A stretch of DNA of 43,433 nt from Verrucomicrobiaceae bacterium (GTDB lineage: Bacteria; Verrucomicrobiota; Verrucomicrobiia; Verrucomicrobiales; DEV007), in contig JAACDM010000340.1 in the NCBI GenBank assembly GCA_009936795.1, positions 1 through 43,433 of the forward strand. Direction: 5' to 3'. Shown here piece by piece: positions 1 through 8,878 of this stretch. A model generated the notes under the pieces. It was not told where the DNA came from. It searched no databases and saw nothing but the letters and a program-made list of their open reading frames with translations. Each line of letters starts with the position of its first letter. Positions within the stretch are counted from its first letter, which is position 1. Made by a program: the position numbers and the translations under genes.

Positions 1-966
1 GTGTCGGTCTACAATAGGACCACCTCGGTGACCGATGATTTCATTGCGGGAGAGGCTGAGGGCAGGAATGTCGAGGGTCATGCCGAGCTGAAGGATTTCG
101 TCGAAAGTCTGTCCTCTCCGCGTAAGATCCAGATCATGGTCAAGGCCGGTGGGCCTGTGGATGCAGTGATCGAGAGCCTTCTTCCTCTCATCGACAAAGG
201 CGATCTCATCATCGATGGCGGCAATTCGCTCTATACTGATACACAACGGCGGAGCGAATATTTGGAAGAGAAGGGGATTCTCTTCGTGGGAGCTGGAGTC
301 TCTGGCGGCGAAGACGGTGCTTTGAAGGGACCAGCGATCATGCCGGGCGGGCCACTTGATTCCTGGAAGATCATTGAACCCATCTTTACGGCGATTTCAG
401 CCAAGGTGAATGGCGAGGCTTGCTGTCGTCACATGGGCGAAGGTGGCGCTGGGCACTACGTCAAGATGGTTCATAACGGCATCGAATACGGTGACATGCA
501 GCTCATCTGCGAGGCCTACAATCTGTTCAAGGCGGCGGGATTTACGGCTGAGGAGCAAGGTGAGATCTTTGAAGAATGGAACCGTGGGAAACTTGAAAGC
601 TACCTGATTCAGATCACGGCCAAGGCTTTCACGATGAAAGACGAGGAAACAGGGCAACCATTAGTTGAAGTCATCATGGACCGTGCTGGCCAGAAAGGTA
701 CGGGACGTTGGACGGTGCTCTCGGCGACGGAGCTTGGTTCTGTCATTTCTACGATTAATGCAGCTGTGGAAGCACGCATTCTTTCTTCTTGGAAAGAGGA
801 TCGTGTCGAGGCCTCGGCACATCTGCAAGGCCCCACAGAGTTCAGCTCAACTCTGAGCAAGGAAGATCTCAAGAACAAGGTGCGTGATGCGCTCTTCGCT
901 TCGAAGATCATCTCCTACGCTCAGGGCATGAACATGCTCCGTGCGGCGAGCGAGGAGCATGGCTAG
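1..966 (+). pseudogene. gnd: 6-phosphogluconate dehydrogenase, main part (5' end outside window, interrupted by in-frame TAG)
   Basis: Oxidative pentose phosphate pathway enzyme: converts 6-phosphogluconate and NADP+ to ribulose-5-phosphate, CO2 and NADPH in the cytosol. The window begins inside the gene. The first residues (VYNRTTS) match the segment following the NADP-binding glycine loop, so about 30 N-terminal residues, including the GxGxxG-type loop, lie upstream, and the GTG at position 1 is not the start. Visible family motifs are IDGGNS, GAGVSGGEDGA, the IMPGG segment and the catalytic Lys region HYVKMVHNGIEYGDMQ. The frame stops at TAG 964-966, exactly where the family has a conserved Trp (EEHG-W-DLN), and homology resumes in the same frame afterwards. 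Identity is certain. Whether the gene is truly broken or this is an assembly error cannot be told from sequence alone. Confidence 0.9.
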
Positions 967-975
967 GGACTTAAT

Positions 976-1341
976 ATGGGAGACATTGCTAGTGTTTGGC
1001 GCGGTGGTTGTATCATTCGTGCTCAGTTTCTGAACAACATAAAGGAAGCCTATGAAAAGGCTCCAGATTTGAAGAACTTAATGCTGGACGGCTATTTTAA
1101 GAGAATCCTAAATACGAATCAATCCGCTTGGCGTGAGGTTGTCGCGGTGGCGGTGAGCAATGGTATTCCAGTGCCTGCCTTCAGCGCCTCACTTGCGTAT
1201 TATGATAGCTATCGTTCTGATAGGCTGCCAGCGAACTTGCTTCAGGCGCAGCGAGACTACTTCGGGGCACACACCTACGAACGGACGGATAAGCCGGTGG
1301 GAGAATTCTTCCATACGGAGTGGCCCGAGGTGATCGATTAG
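976..1341 (+). pseudogene. gnd: 6-phosphogluconate dehydrogenase, C-terminal fragment
   Basis: Continuation of the preceding gnd frame after the TAG. It carries the C-terminal all-helical domain with the family motif [12 protein letters not shown], then [21 protein letters not shown], and ends in the typical tail with AHTYERTD and FHTEW. In the intact enzyme this part completes the dimer interface and contributes substrate-binding residues from the neighbouring subunit. The ATG at 976 is simply the internal Met of the DLN-M-GDIA segment and has no ribosome binding site of its own, so I do not think it is an independent gene. Lengths of the two parts plus the missing 5' end add up to a normal Gnd of roughly 480 residues. 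Confidence 0.9.
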
Positions 1342-1371
1342 TTCTACGTTGACCGATTCGTTTTGATGCGC

Positions 1372-1410
1372 GGATCACTAACAGCGCCTGTGACTGCGAA
1401 TAGGTGATCC
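1372..1410. repeat. Inverted repeat between gnd and ileS
   Basis: GGATCAC (1372-1378) and GTGATCC (1404-1410) form a perfect 7-bp inverted repeat with a 25-nt spacer. It sits 31 nt after the gnd stop and 122 nt before ileS. No T-run follows, so a classical intrinsic terminator is not supported. It could be a weak terminator stem or chance. The rest of the 191-nt gap shows no recognisable RNA and no T-box features. Confidence 0.3.
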
Positions 1411-1532
1411 ATGAAGTAGCAAGGCTTTATTCCCGTGACTCTGTCGGGATGCCAGAGCTACATTTACCAAATACTCCAAAGTAGACTCAGCAAAGGATTA
1501 GTGAGGACGAGAACGATTTTAAAGTACAGACC

Positions 1533-4283
1533 ATGAGTAAGAAGAACGCTTACAAGGATACCCTTAATTTACCGAACACAGATTTCCCGATGCGGGCAGA
1601 TTTGGTCAAACGTGAACCTACACGCCTTGATGATTGGGAAAAGCAGGATCTCTACCACAAGGTTCAGGCCAAGCGCCAGGCGGATGGTTGCCCTAAGTTC
1701 ATTCTTCATGATGGGCCTCCTTTTGCGAATGGCGATGTCCACATGGGCACGGCGCTGAACAAGTTGCTCAAGGACTTCATTCTCAAGTCGCGCAGCATGA
1801 GTGGCTTTGAGACGCCTTACATCCCAGGTTGGGACTGCCACGGGTTGCCGATTGAGTTTAAGGTTGTTAAGCAGGCGAAAGGGTTAGAGCCTGCGGAGAT
1901 TCGGCGCCGGTCGGAGAAGTTTGCCCGCGAGTACATTGATATTCAACGCAAGTCCTTTAAACGTCTTGGTGTGCTAGGGGATTGGGAGAATCCCTATCTC
2001 ACGCTCGATCCCAAGTACGAAGCCGATATCATCCGGGTCTTCGCTAAGTTTGTCGAGCGAGACATGGTCTATCAAAGCAAGAAGCCTGTTTCCTGGAGCT
2101 ATGGAGCGCAGACGGCACTAGCCGAAGCTGAAGTGGATTACGAAGATAAAACTTCCCCAGCCGTCTTCGTAAAGTTTCCTCTGTTGAGCGATCGGTTAGG
2201 CGAAGGGGCCTCGATGGTCATCTGGACGACGACGCCGTGGACGTTACCCGCCAACTTGGCCATCGCTGTGCATGAGCGCTTTGAGTATAACGTGGACGAA
2301 TTCGTCCACGAAGATGGTCGTAGCGAACGTCTCGTGATTACGAAGGACCTGATTGATTCCTTTGGCGAAATGACAGGCTTCAAACCTGCGGGCGGCGCGG
2401 ATGCCCGTGTGATTAAGGGTGCGGAAGTCGAGGGGCTAGAGGCTGAGCATCCTTTCTTGGATCGTGTCTCGAAAATTATTACCGCAAACTTTGTCACCGC
2501 AGAAACTGGAACGGGAGCAGTGCACATCGCTCCCGGTCACGGTCAGGATGACTATGTGGCAGGCTTGCAACATGGGTTGGAGATTCTTTCTCCGGTCGAT
2601 GATGCGGGCCTCTTTACTGACGAAGCTGGCGTGCCAGAGCTTGTGGGCGTTCACGTGTTCAAGGGAAACGCGATGGTCATCGAGATTCTCGAGTCTAAGG
2701 AGGCTTTGTTAGGCCAACACGATCACAAGCACTCTTATCCGTTCTGCTGGCGTTCCAAGACGCCGATCATCTTCCGTGCGGTGGAACAGTTCTTCATCCG
2801 CATTGATGATATTCGCAGCCAAGCGTTGGAGGAAATTCAAAAAGCGACATGGATGCCAGCTTGGGGCAAGAATCGTATTTCTGGGACCGTAGAAGCACGT
2901 CCAGACTGGTGCATCTCGCGTCAACGAACTTGGGGTGTGCCTCTACCCGTATTCCGCAAGCCTGATGGCGAGTGGATCATTGATCCAGCGATCGCTCGCA
3001 AGGTTGCTGACATCACGGAGACCGAAGGAACGAATGCGTGGTTTGAACTCAGTGACGCCGAGTGGGCGACGCGGCTAGGCTTGCCCGAGGGCACGAGGAA
3101 GGGGGGGGATACCCTGGATGTGTGGATCGATTCAGGAAGTAGTCATGTGGCGGTGTTAGATAGACGTGCGGAACTTCATCGGCCTGCGGACGTCTATATT
3201 GAAGCGACGGATCAGCATCGCGGCTGGTTCCAGTCTTCACTGATGGTCAGCATGGCGACAAATGATGCGGCCCCTTACAAGACGGTCATTACTCATGGAT
3301 TCGTGGTAGATACGTCGGGGAAGAAGCTGGCCAAGTCGGGTGACAAGCCGATCAATGCCCACCATTTCTACGATAAGTTTGGTGCCGACAATGTACGCCT
3401 CTGGGCGGCAAGTGTGGATTACAATAATGAGGTGCCGTTCTCGGAAGATCTCTTTGAGCAAGTAGTGGATGCTTATCGTCGCATTCGCAATACAGTTAGA
3501 GTGTTATTGGGTAATCTCCAGGATTTTGATGCGGCGAAGAATGCAGTGCCCTTTGCTGAAATGACGTTGATCGATCAGTGGATCCTTACGCGGTTGCAGC
3601 AGGTAACAGCGAATTGCCGCGAAGCCTACGACGGCTATGAATTCCGGAAGGTCTACAACGAACTTAACCAATTCTGTGCTGTCGATCTCAGTAGTCTCTA
3701 CGTCGATATTACTAAGGATCGCCTCTATTGTGATGCCGTTGATAGTCCACGTCGACGCGCCTCTCAGACGGCGATGGCGACGATCATGGATACGATGTGT
3801 CGCTTGCTGGCCCCTCTGATTTCATTCACCGCAGACGAAGCTTGGGAAGCGATGGGGCACGAAAACTCAGTGCATTTCGAAGTCTTTCCCGAGGCGGATT
3901 CGATAGAATCCTCGCCGGAGGCTCTGGCTCAAATTGAAGGCCTCATCGAGAGCCGTCACGTTATTCAGAAGGCCATTGAGGAAGCGCGGCAAGCCAAGAC
4001 AATCGCTCGCAATGACGAGGCTGTTATCGAATTGGTCGCCCCGAAAGACGCTGTCGTTCACCAGCTCGCCGATCAGTTAGACTTGTTGAAAGAGTTCTTC
4101 ATTGTCAGTGATCTCAAGGTCGTGGAAGGGGACGTGCACCGTGCGGCTGTGAGTTCTAGCGGCGCTGGCAAGTGTGCTCGTTGTTGGCGATACGTGAGCG
4201 ATGTGGGCAACGATGCCACTCATCCCGAACTCTGTGGGCGATGCGTTGGGGCTTTGCCACTGGGCTTCACCGTGGTTAGTTAG
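1533..4283 (+). CDS. ileS: Isoleucyl-tRNA synthetase
   Basis: Class I aminoacyl-tRNA synthetase charging tRNA-Ile, cytosolic, with a CP1 editing domain that hydrolyses Val-tRNA-Ile. At 916 residues it has the usual bacterial length. The N-terminal signature HDGPPFANGDVHMGTALNK carries the HIGH-box equivalent HMGT at residues 70-73. The editing-domain signature MVIWTTTPWTLPANLA follows, then DVWIDSGSSH and DQHRGWFQSSL. The KMSKS loop appears as KLAKS at 598-602, a diverged version. A C-terminal zinc finger is complete: C881, C884, C901 and C904. No clear Shine-Dalgarno precedes the ATG, but the N-terminal residues fit the family. lspA begins 12 nt downstream, so the two genes are probably cotranscribed, an ileS-lspA order common in bacteria. 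Confidence 0.97.
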   Translation: MSKKNAYKDTLNLPNTDFPMRADLVKREPTRLDDWEKQDLYHKVQAKRQADGCPKFILHDGPPFANGDVHMGTALNKLLKDFILKSRSMSGFETPYIPGWDCHGLPIEFKVVKQAKGLEPAEIRRRSEKFAREYIDIQRKSFKRLGVLGDWENPYLTLDPKYEADIIRVFAKFVERDMVYQSKKPVSWSYGAQTALAEAEVDYEDKTSPAVFVKFPLLSDRLGEGASMVIWTTTPWTLPANLAIAVHERFEYNVDEFVHEDGRSERLVITKDLIDSFGEMTGFKPAGGADARVIKGAEVEGLEAEHPFLDRVSKIITANFVTAETGTGAVHIAPGHGQDDYVAGLQHGLEILSPVDDAGLFTDEAGVPELVGVHVFKGNAMVIEILESKEALLGQHDHKHSYPFCWRSKTPIIFRAVEQFFIRIDDIRSQALEEIQKATWMPAWGKNRISGTVEARPDWCISRQRTWGVPLPVFRKPDGEWIIDPAIARKVADITETEGTNAWFELSDAEWATRLGLPEGTRKGGDTLDVWIDSGSSHVAVLDRRAELHRPADVYIEATDQHRGWFQSSLMVSMATNDAAPYKTVITHGFVVDTSGKKLAKSGDKPINAHHFYDKFGADNVRLWAASVDYNNEVPFSEDLFEQVVDAYRRIRNTVRVLLGNLQDFDAAKNAVPFAEMTLIDQWILTRLQQVTANCREAYDGYEFRKVYNELNQFCAVDLSSLYVDITKDRLYCDAVDSPRRRASQTAMATIMDTMCRLLAPLISFTADEAWEAMGHENSVHFEVFPEADSIESSPEALAQIEGLIESRHVIQKAIEEARQAKTIARNDEAVIELVAPKDAVVHQLADQLDLLKEFFIVSDLKVVEGDVHRAAVSSSGAGKCARCWRYVSDVGNDATHPELCGRCVGALPLGFTVVS

Positions 4284-4295
4284 GATTTCAGAACG

Positions 4296-4811
4296 ATGCC
4301 TTTTCTAAAATACTTTTTCTGCCTATCGCTGCCGCTTTACGTGCTCGATCAGATCACGAAATGGTTGATCGTTTGGAACTACAAAGAACCAAATCTTCAG
4401 CTCCATTTGGTTGATAGAACAGAAGTTATTCCTGGTTTTTTTGAGATTGTTAGGGTTCATAATACTGGAGTGGCCTTTGGTCGCTTCAATGGCGAGGCTT
4501 GGGCAAACTACGTCTTTGGGGCCGTGGCGTTTGGAGCATTGGTTGTTATTGGTATCCTTTGGCGGAAGGGGGCTTTCCCGATCAAGACGAGTCAGCTCGC
4601 GATCTTTCTTCTCTTCCCAGGAATTCTTGGCAACCTCACGGATCGCTTTGTCCACGGCTATGTCGTGGACTTCCTCAGCTTTGACCTGTGGTTTATGGTG
4701 TGGCCTTCATTCAATGTCGCAGATGCCTGCATCTGCGTGGCCGCGGGTTTACTTGCCATTTCGGCTTTCCTTGAGCCGAGGGTGGCGAAGGCCACGGCGG
4801 AAGAAGGGTAG
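4296..4811 (+). CDS. lspA: Lipoprotein signal peptidase (signal peptidase II)
   Basis: Inner-membrane aspartic protease that removes signal peptides from diacylglyceryl-modified prolipoproteins just before the lipobox Cys. The 171-residue protein has the family's four hydrophobic segments and its conserved blocks: DQITKW near residue 18, NTGVAFG near 56, GNLTDR at 112-117, and the two catalytic aspartates, D125 in VVDF and D143 in NVADA. It starts 12 nt after ileS, consistent with one transcript. A likely client in this window is the lipoprotein at 32410. Confidence 0.96.
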   Translation: MPFLKYFFCLSLPLYVLDQITKWLIVWNYKEPNLQLHLVDRTEVIPGFFEIVRVHNTGVAFGRFNGEAWANYVFGAVAFGALVVIGILWRKGAFPIKTSQLAIFLLFPGILGNLTDRFVHGYVVDFLSFDLWFMVWPSFNVADACICVAAGLLAISAFLEPRVAKATAEEG

Positions 4812-4865
4812 ACCAAGCGGGCTCTAGAGTTGTATTGGATTCGTGGCTTGTGGAGGGCGGCGGCC

Positions 4866-5156
4866 ATGAAGAGGGCTTACTATTTCGGAATCTGGATGAG
4901 CTTCGCGGGTTTAGGAGGCTTAGTAGTTGTGGCAGGAGGCGAGGAACAGCGCGTTGTCACGAAAGATTATCTCGTCAAGAAAGCAAAGACGGTCGAGTGG
5001 GCGACTTTGGAAGGAGCGACGGATTCCAAGCTTCGTGTCGTTACGTTAAAAGGCGCGCCCGGGCTCCAACAGCTAACAGGTGTTTATGGGGTGGCACCGA
5101 GCCCATACGGTCTGGTGGAAACACGGCGATTAGCGGTCGCGCCAAGAATGGTATGA
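4866..5156 (+). CDS. Small secreted protein or 5' remnant of a decayed gene
   Basis: I do not recognise this 96-residue product. It starts with a positively charged then hydrophobic stretch (MKRAYYFG, then a segment rich in Gly, Leu and Val up to AGG), resembling a signal peptide, and is preceded by a purine-rich GGAGGG about 10 nt before the ATG. The mature part begins EEQRVVTKDYLVKKAKTVEW. It follows lspA by 54 nt. Coding-like sequence continues downstream but in another frame (to about 5263, ending GGDEVEA), and again around 5580-5780. I therefore favour a frameshifted pseudogene whose first part is this reading frame; a genuine short secreted protein is the alternative. Confidence 0.4.
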   Translation: MKRAYYFGIWMSFAGLGGLVVVAGGEEQRVVTKDYLVKKAKTVEWATLEGATDSKLRVVTLKGAPGLQQLTGVYGVAPSPYGLVETRRLAVAPRMV

Positions 5157-5809
5157 TGAGCACCGTTGCGGTGAGCGAATCGCTAATGGTGATGCCAGGG
5201 GTGGTGATGGGGCGGTTTGGGGATCGCATTACCTTGATGGGTGGTGACGAGGTAGAAGCGTGAACTTGTGCGGATATCACCCAAGAGAAACTGGGCGGAG
5301 AGATGGTCGCGGGAACGGGAGCGACAAAGCTCGGGCTGGGAAACTTTCTTTGAAAGAAGGAGCAAGGGGATGGCGGGGATCAGGGATTGTTGAAAGTGAT
5401 TCCTCACCGGCAGGCGGATTTCTATGATCTGAAGGGGCGTATGAAGCGGCTAAGCTTCCTCTGCGAATCTTGCATAGAACGTAAGAGGAGAATGCGGATG
5501 GTGGAGTGATTGAGGCCGCGAAGGTTTGGTTTCCCTCGTCTTTTCCGGTTCTGGCAGAGAGAGAGAGAAGATCTTCATTATGATCAGTTGTCTCCAGTTA
5601 CCGTGGTGATTGGAGTGGGCATGAATCTCACGGCCAAGGATATTGGTTTCGAGAGCTTCCTTGATTTATCCAAGCCTCTGAAGACCAGGGTATTGGAATA
5701 ACCACATCGCACTTTGTTCGCCGATCCGAACTGGATTCTCTCTTCTCGCTTGCGTGTCTACGAGAGCGCTTTAAAGAGACGGCAGTTTTCTTTCTAGACA
5801 GCTCGAAAC
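5157..5809 (+). other. Gene-poor stretch with scattered coding-like fragments
   Basis: About 650 nt without an intact gene lie between the small reading frame and plsX. Short plausible coding pieces occur in different frames: one ending at 5263, one around 5284-5350 (KLGGEMVAGTGATKLGLG), one around 5400-5440, and one at 5580-5698 that continues in frame after a TAA to about 5796. The pattern looks like a gene broken by several indels and stops rather than regulatory DNA. I cannot assign a family. The rpmF gene that often precedes plsX in other bacteria is not here. Confidence 0.4.
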
Positions 5810-6832
5810 ATGAGAATCGCAGTGGATGCCATGGGAGGCGATTACGCTCCCGAGAATATCATCGAGGGAGTGGGACTTGCTGTGGAGCGGTATCCGCAGG
5901 TCGAACGATTTTATTTGGTGGGAGACGAGGCCCGGGTCAAGGAGCTGGCTGATCAGCATCGGTTGCCTGCAGGTCGAATCGAAGTCGTGCATGCGTCACA
6001 AGTCGTGGAAATGAGTGATTCGGCCGCCTTGTCTGTTCGCCGCAAACGTGACTCGTCAGTGTCCGTGGCGACCGAGATCGTCAAAAGAGGCGACGCCCAG
6101 GCGATCATCAGCGCTGGGCACACTGGAGCAGCGGTTGCCGCGACGACGGTGAAGCTACGCCTGTTGCAGGGTGTCTCTCGACCGGGAATTGCCTCGCCGC
6201 TGCCCAATGATCACGGTGTCTGTAATATCCTAGATGCAGGGGCGAATACCGATGCGAAGGCCAGGCACCTACTCGACTATGGCATCATGGGTAGCGTCTA
6301 TGCGAAGCACGTTTTGGGAGTGGAAGATCCTAAGGTGGGTCTCATGTCGGTAGGAGAAGAAGATGAGAAGGGCACCGAGTTTACAAAGAAGGTGTTTGGG
6401 ATGCTAAAGGAAGCCGATGTCAATTTCATTGGGAACGTGGAAGGCCACGATCTTTTTGAGAAGCCGATCGATATCGTGGTATGCGACGGCTTTACTGGAA
6501 ACGTTATCCTGAAGAGTTGCGAGGCCACAGCGAAGGCCATGTTCACCTGGTTGAAGAAAGAACTCAAGAGCACGCCGATTCGCTATGTGGGAGCAATGTT
6601 AGCTAAGGGGGCTTTCAAAGCGGTGAAAGAGCGGAGCAACTACGAGACCTACGGAGGATCCCCATTGTTGGGAGTGAAGGGCGTTGTTATCATCGCCCAC
6701 GGAGGCAGTTCGCCGCTGGCAATCTGTAACGCGGTGCGAGTCGCCGTGGAGGCTGTGTCCCATGAACTGAATCCGCACATCGAAAAAGAAATCGAACGTT
6801 ACGACAAGGCCAATGCCCGAGATCACGAATAA
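5810..6832 (+). CDS. plsX: Phosphate acyltransferase PlsX
   Basis: Peripheral membrane enzyme that makes acyl-phosphate from acyl-ACP and phosphate, the first step of phosphatidic acid synthesis in the PlsX/PlsY route. The 340-residue product has the family length and hallmark N-terminus IAVDAMGGDYAPE, followed by SVRRKRDSS, ISAGHTGA, CNILDAGAN, VGEEDEKGTE, EGHDLF, VVCDGFTGN and YGGSPLLGVKG. It ends with a 20-nt overlap into fabH, implying a shared transcript and probable translational coupling. This arrangement links phospholipid and fatty acid synthesis. Confidence 0.96.
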   Translation: MRIAVDAMGGDYAPENIIEGVGLAVERYPQVERFYLVGDEARVKELADQHRLPAGRIEVVHASQVVEMSDSAALSVRRKRDSSVSVATEIVKRGDAQAIISAGHTGAAVAATTVKLRLLQGVSRPGIASPLPNDHGVCNILDAGANTDAKARHLLDYGIMGSVYAKHVLGVEDPKVGLMSVGEEDEKGTEFTKKVFGMLKEADVNFIGNVEGHDLFEKPIDIVVCDGFTGNVILKSCEATAKAMFTWLKKELKSTPIRYVGAMLAKGAFKAVKERSNYETYGGSPLLGVKGVVIIAHGGSSPLAICNAVRVAVEAVSHELNPHIEKEIERYDKANARDHE

Positions 6833-7823
6833 TCCCAACCTAGATAGTATCCGTATTGCTGGCACGGGTAGCTATGTTCCCGAGAAGATTCTCACCAATG
6901 ACGATCTTGCTAAGAGGGTGGACACGTCAGACGAATGGATCGTTTCACGCACGGGCATCAGGGAGCGTCGCATTGCCTCAGATGCCGAAGCGACCAGTGA
7001 TCTAGCCACGAATGCTGCCAGGAAAGCGATGGAACAGGCTGGAGTTGATGCTGAAGAGCTCGATCTTATCATTGTTGCTACGATTTCGCCAGACACTTTC
7101 TTCCCGGCCACGGCCTGCTACGTGCAGCGGAACTTGGGAGCAAAGAATGCGGTCTGCTTTGATGTTTCAGCTGCTTGCTCGGGCTTTCTTTATGCGATGT
7201 CGATCGCTCGTCAGTTTATCAGTACGCGGTCTGCTCACAAAGCGCTTATCATCGGAGCAGAGAAGCTTAGCAGTATGGTGAACTGGGAGGATCGCAACAC
7301 GTGTGTGCTCTTTGGTGACGGTGCGGGGGCTGCCGTGATCACTCGCGCAGAAGGCGGGGATTCTGGAGTCATGTCGACTTACATGGGAAGTGATGGAAAT
7401 CAGACGGATATCTTGGTCGTGCCGGGTGGGGGATCGGCATGTCCAATCACTCCTAGCAATGCTGAGCAGCGTTTGAACACGATCAGTATGCAAGGTAGAG
7501 AGGTGTATCGCTATGCAGTTACCGCGATGCGTGGTGCCTGTGATAGGGTGATGGCGGATGCTAAACTGAAGTCTGAGGATATCTCCATGGTGATACCGCA
7601 TCAGGCGAATCTCCGGATCATTGACGCAATTCGCGAACGCCTGGATGTGCCGCAAGAGAAGATGTTTGTGAATCTAGAGAAGTATGGAAATACCTCCGCG
7701 GCAGCGATTGCAATTGCCTTGGACGAAGCAAATCGCACGGGGGCGATTAAGCGTGGCGACAAGATCGTTCTTGTGGCGTTCGGGGCAGGTCTGACTTGGG
7801 CCGCAGCAGCGATTCATTGGTAG
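6813..7823 (+). CDS. fabH: 3-oxoacyl-ACP synthase III (KAS III)
   Basis: Starts fatty acid chains by condensing acetyl-CoA with malonyl-ACP. The 336-residue product shows the thiolase-fold catalytic triad: the nucleophile C122 in SAACSGF, His in PHQANLRIID, and Asn in KYGNTSAAA. Other signatures are TSDEWIVSRTGIRERR near the N-terminus and FGDGAGAAV. The chosen ATG overlaps the end of plsX by 20 nt. It gives a 10-residue polar extension before DSIRIAGTGSYVP, slightly long for the family, but no better start is apparent. Confidence 0.96.
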   Translation: MPEITNNPNLDSIRIAGTGSYVPEKILTNDDLAKRVDTSDEWIVSRTGIRERRIASDAEATSDLATNAARKAMEQAGVDAEELDLIIVATISPDTFFPATACYVQRNLGAKNAVCFDVSAACSGFLYAMSIARQFISTRSAHKALIIGAEKLSSMVNWEDRNTCVLFGDGAGAAVITRAEGGDSGVMSTYMGSDGNQTDILVVPGGGSACPITPSNAEQRLNTISMQGREVYRYAVTAMRGACDRVMADAKLKSEDISMVIPHQANLRIIDAIRERLDVPQEKMFVNLEKYGNTSAAAIAIALDEANRTGAIKRGDKIVLVAFGAGLTWAAAAIHW

Positions 7824-7858
7824 ATGATTGCGAGTGCGTTCATTGAAAACCGGTTGCT

Positions 7859-8671
7859 ATGCTAATTGATTCCCACTGTCATCTGGCGAGCTATAAGTAT
7901 GCTCACGATGAACTCGATCAGGTCGTTGCCAACGCCGAAGCGGCGGGAGTGACCCGTATGGTATCGATCGGTACCGATCTTGAAGACGGTGTTGCGTGCA
8001 TTGCTCTAGCGGAGCGCTTTTCTGGTGTGTATGCTGCAGTTGGGATTCATCCGTGTTCGGTGACCGAGATCGAAGCCGACGATTGGTTAGAGCAGATTGA
8101 GAAACTTGCGATGCATCCGAAGGTCGTCGCGATCGGAGAAATTGGCCTGGACTATTTCCATGGTGCTCCCAAGGGGTGGAATGACGAGGACTATCGCGAT
8201 CGTCAGAAGGAGTTCTTTACCAAGCAGCTCGATCTTGCTTCGAAGCTTGGGAAAAACGTGATCGTACATAATCGGGATCGCAGCGAGAAAGTCCGGCCGT
8301 GTTGGGATGAGACGCTACAGACCATCCTGCCTTATAGTGGACGGCTACGTGCTGTCCTACACTGTCACACGAGTGACTGGGAATCCGCGAAGCCCCTGGT
8401 TGATCGAGGTCATCTCATTTCGTTCACGGGAATCGTGACCTACAAGAGTGCGGCGGTCGTTCTCGAAGCGGCGTCAGTCGCTGGTGCTGGTCAGTTTATG
8501 GTGGAAACAGATGCTCCTTACTTGGCGCCTGTGCCGCATCGAGGTGGTCGATGTGAGCCTGGCTATACCCGCGACATCGCCGAGTGTATTGCTAAAGCGC
8601 GGAGTGAGTCTATCGAGTCCCTGGCCACTCATACCACCGAAACGGCCGAGCGATTCTTCGAGCTATCCTGA
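7859..8671 (+). CDS. TatD family metal-dependent hydrolase (DNase)
   Basis: TIM-barrel metal-dependent hydrolase of the TatD/YcfH group; characterised relatives have 3'-5' exonuclease activity in DNA repair or turnover. The 270-residue product begins MLIDSHCHL, with the metal-binding H6 and H8. It continues with GIHP, the metal-bridging Glu in AIGEIGLDYF, His in VIVHNRD, His in LHCHTSDW, and the final Asp in VETDAPYLAP, so the full set of metal ligands is visible. It lies 35 nt after fabH on the same strand. The paralogues TatD, YcfH and YjjV cannot be separated by sequence inspection, so I give no symbol. Confidence 0.92.
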   Translation: MLIDSHCHLASYKYAHDELDQVVANAEAAGVTRMVSIGTDLEDGVACIALAERFSGVYAAVGIHPCSVTEIEADDWLEQIEKLAMHPKVVAIGEIGLDYFHGAPKGWNDEDYRDRQKEFFTKQLDLASKLGKNVIVHNRDRSEKVRPCWDETLQTILPYSGRLRAVLHCHTSDWESAKPLVDRGHLISFTGIVTYKSAAVVLEAASVAGAGQFMVETDAPYLAPVPHRGGRCEPGYTRDIAECIAKARSESIESLATHTTETAERFFELS

Positions 8672-8878
8672 ATAATCCGACAGACAGCTACCCTTTGTCA
8701 TTCCTGCAAGGTGACCACGAACGACGGAAGTCACTGAGGATCTTGGAGATGTGATATTGAGATAGGTGTATATGGCGTTTGCGTTGGATGCAATTCGTAT
8801 GAAGACTACAAACCTATGGAGGATACAGGGCTAGAAATGTCTGGCAATGGTGGAGGCGGGTTCTACGTTCCTGGATAC

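Noticed and set aside
964-966. Recoding of TAG in gnd as pyrrolysine or other readthrough
   Set aside because: No recoding signal is visible, and the neighbouring bases are better explained by indels or a nonsense change.
1342-1532. T-box or other riboswitch in the ileS leader
   Set aside because: No specifier hairpin, T-box sequence (TGGNACCGCG) or terminator was found.
2657-2670. LexA-like TGTTC-AAGG-GAAAC
   Set aside because: Lies inside ileS coding sequence and the right half has mismatches to GAACA.
5400-5440. DFYDLKG fragment as remnant of phenylalanyl-tRNA synthetase beta
   Set aside because: Seven residues match a PheT motif, but flanking frames do not continue with PheT sequence and the start of the region encodes a signal peptide.
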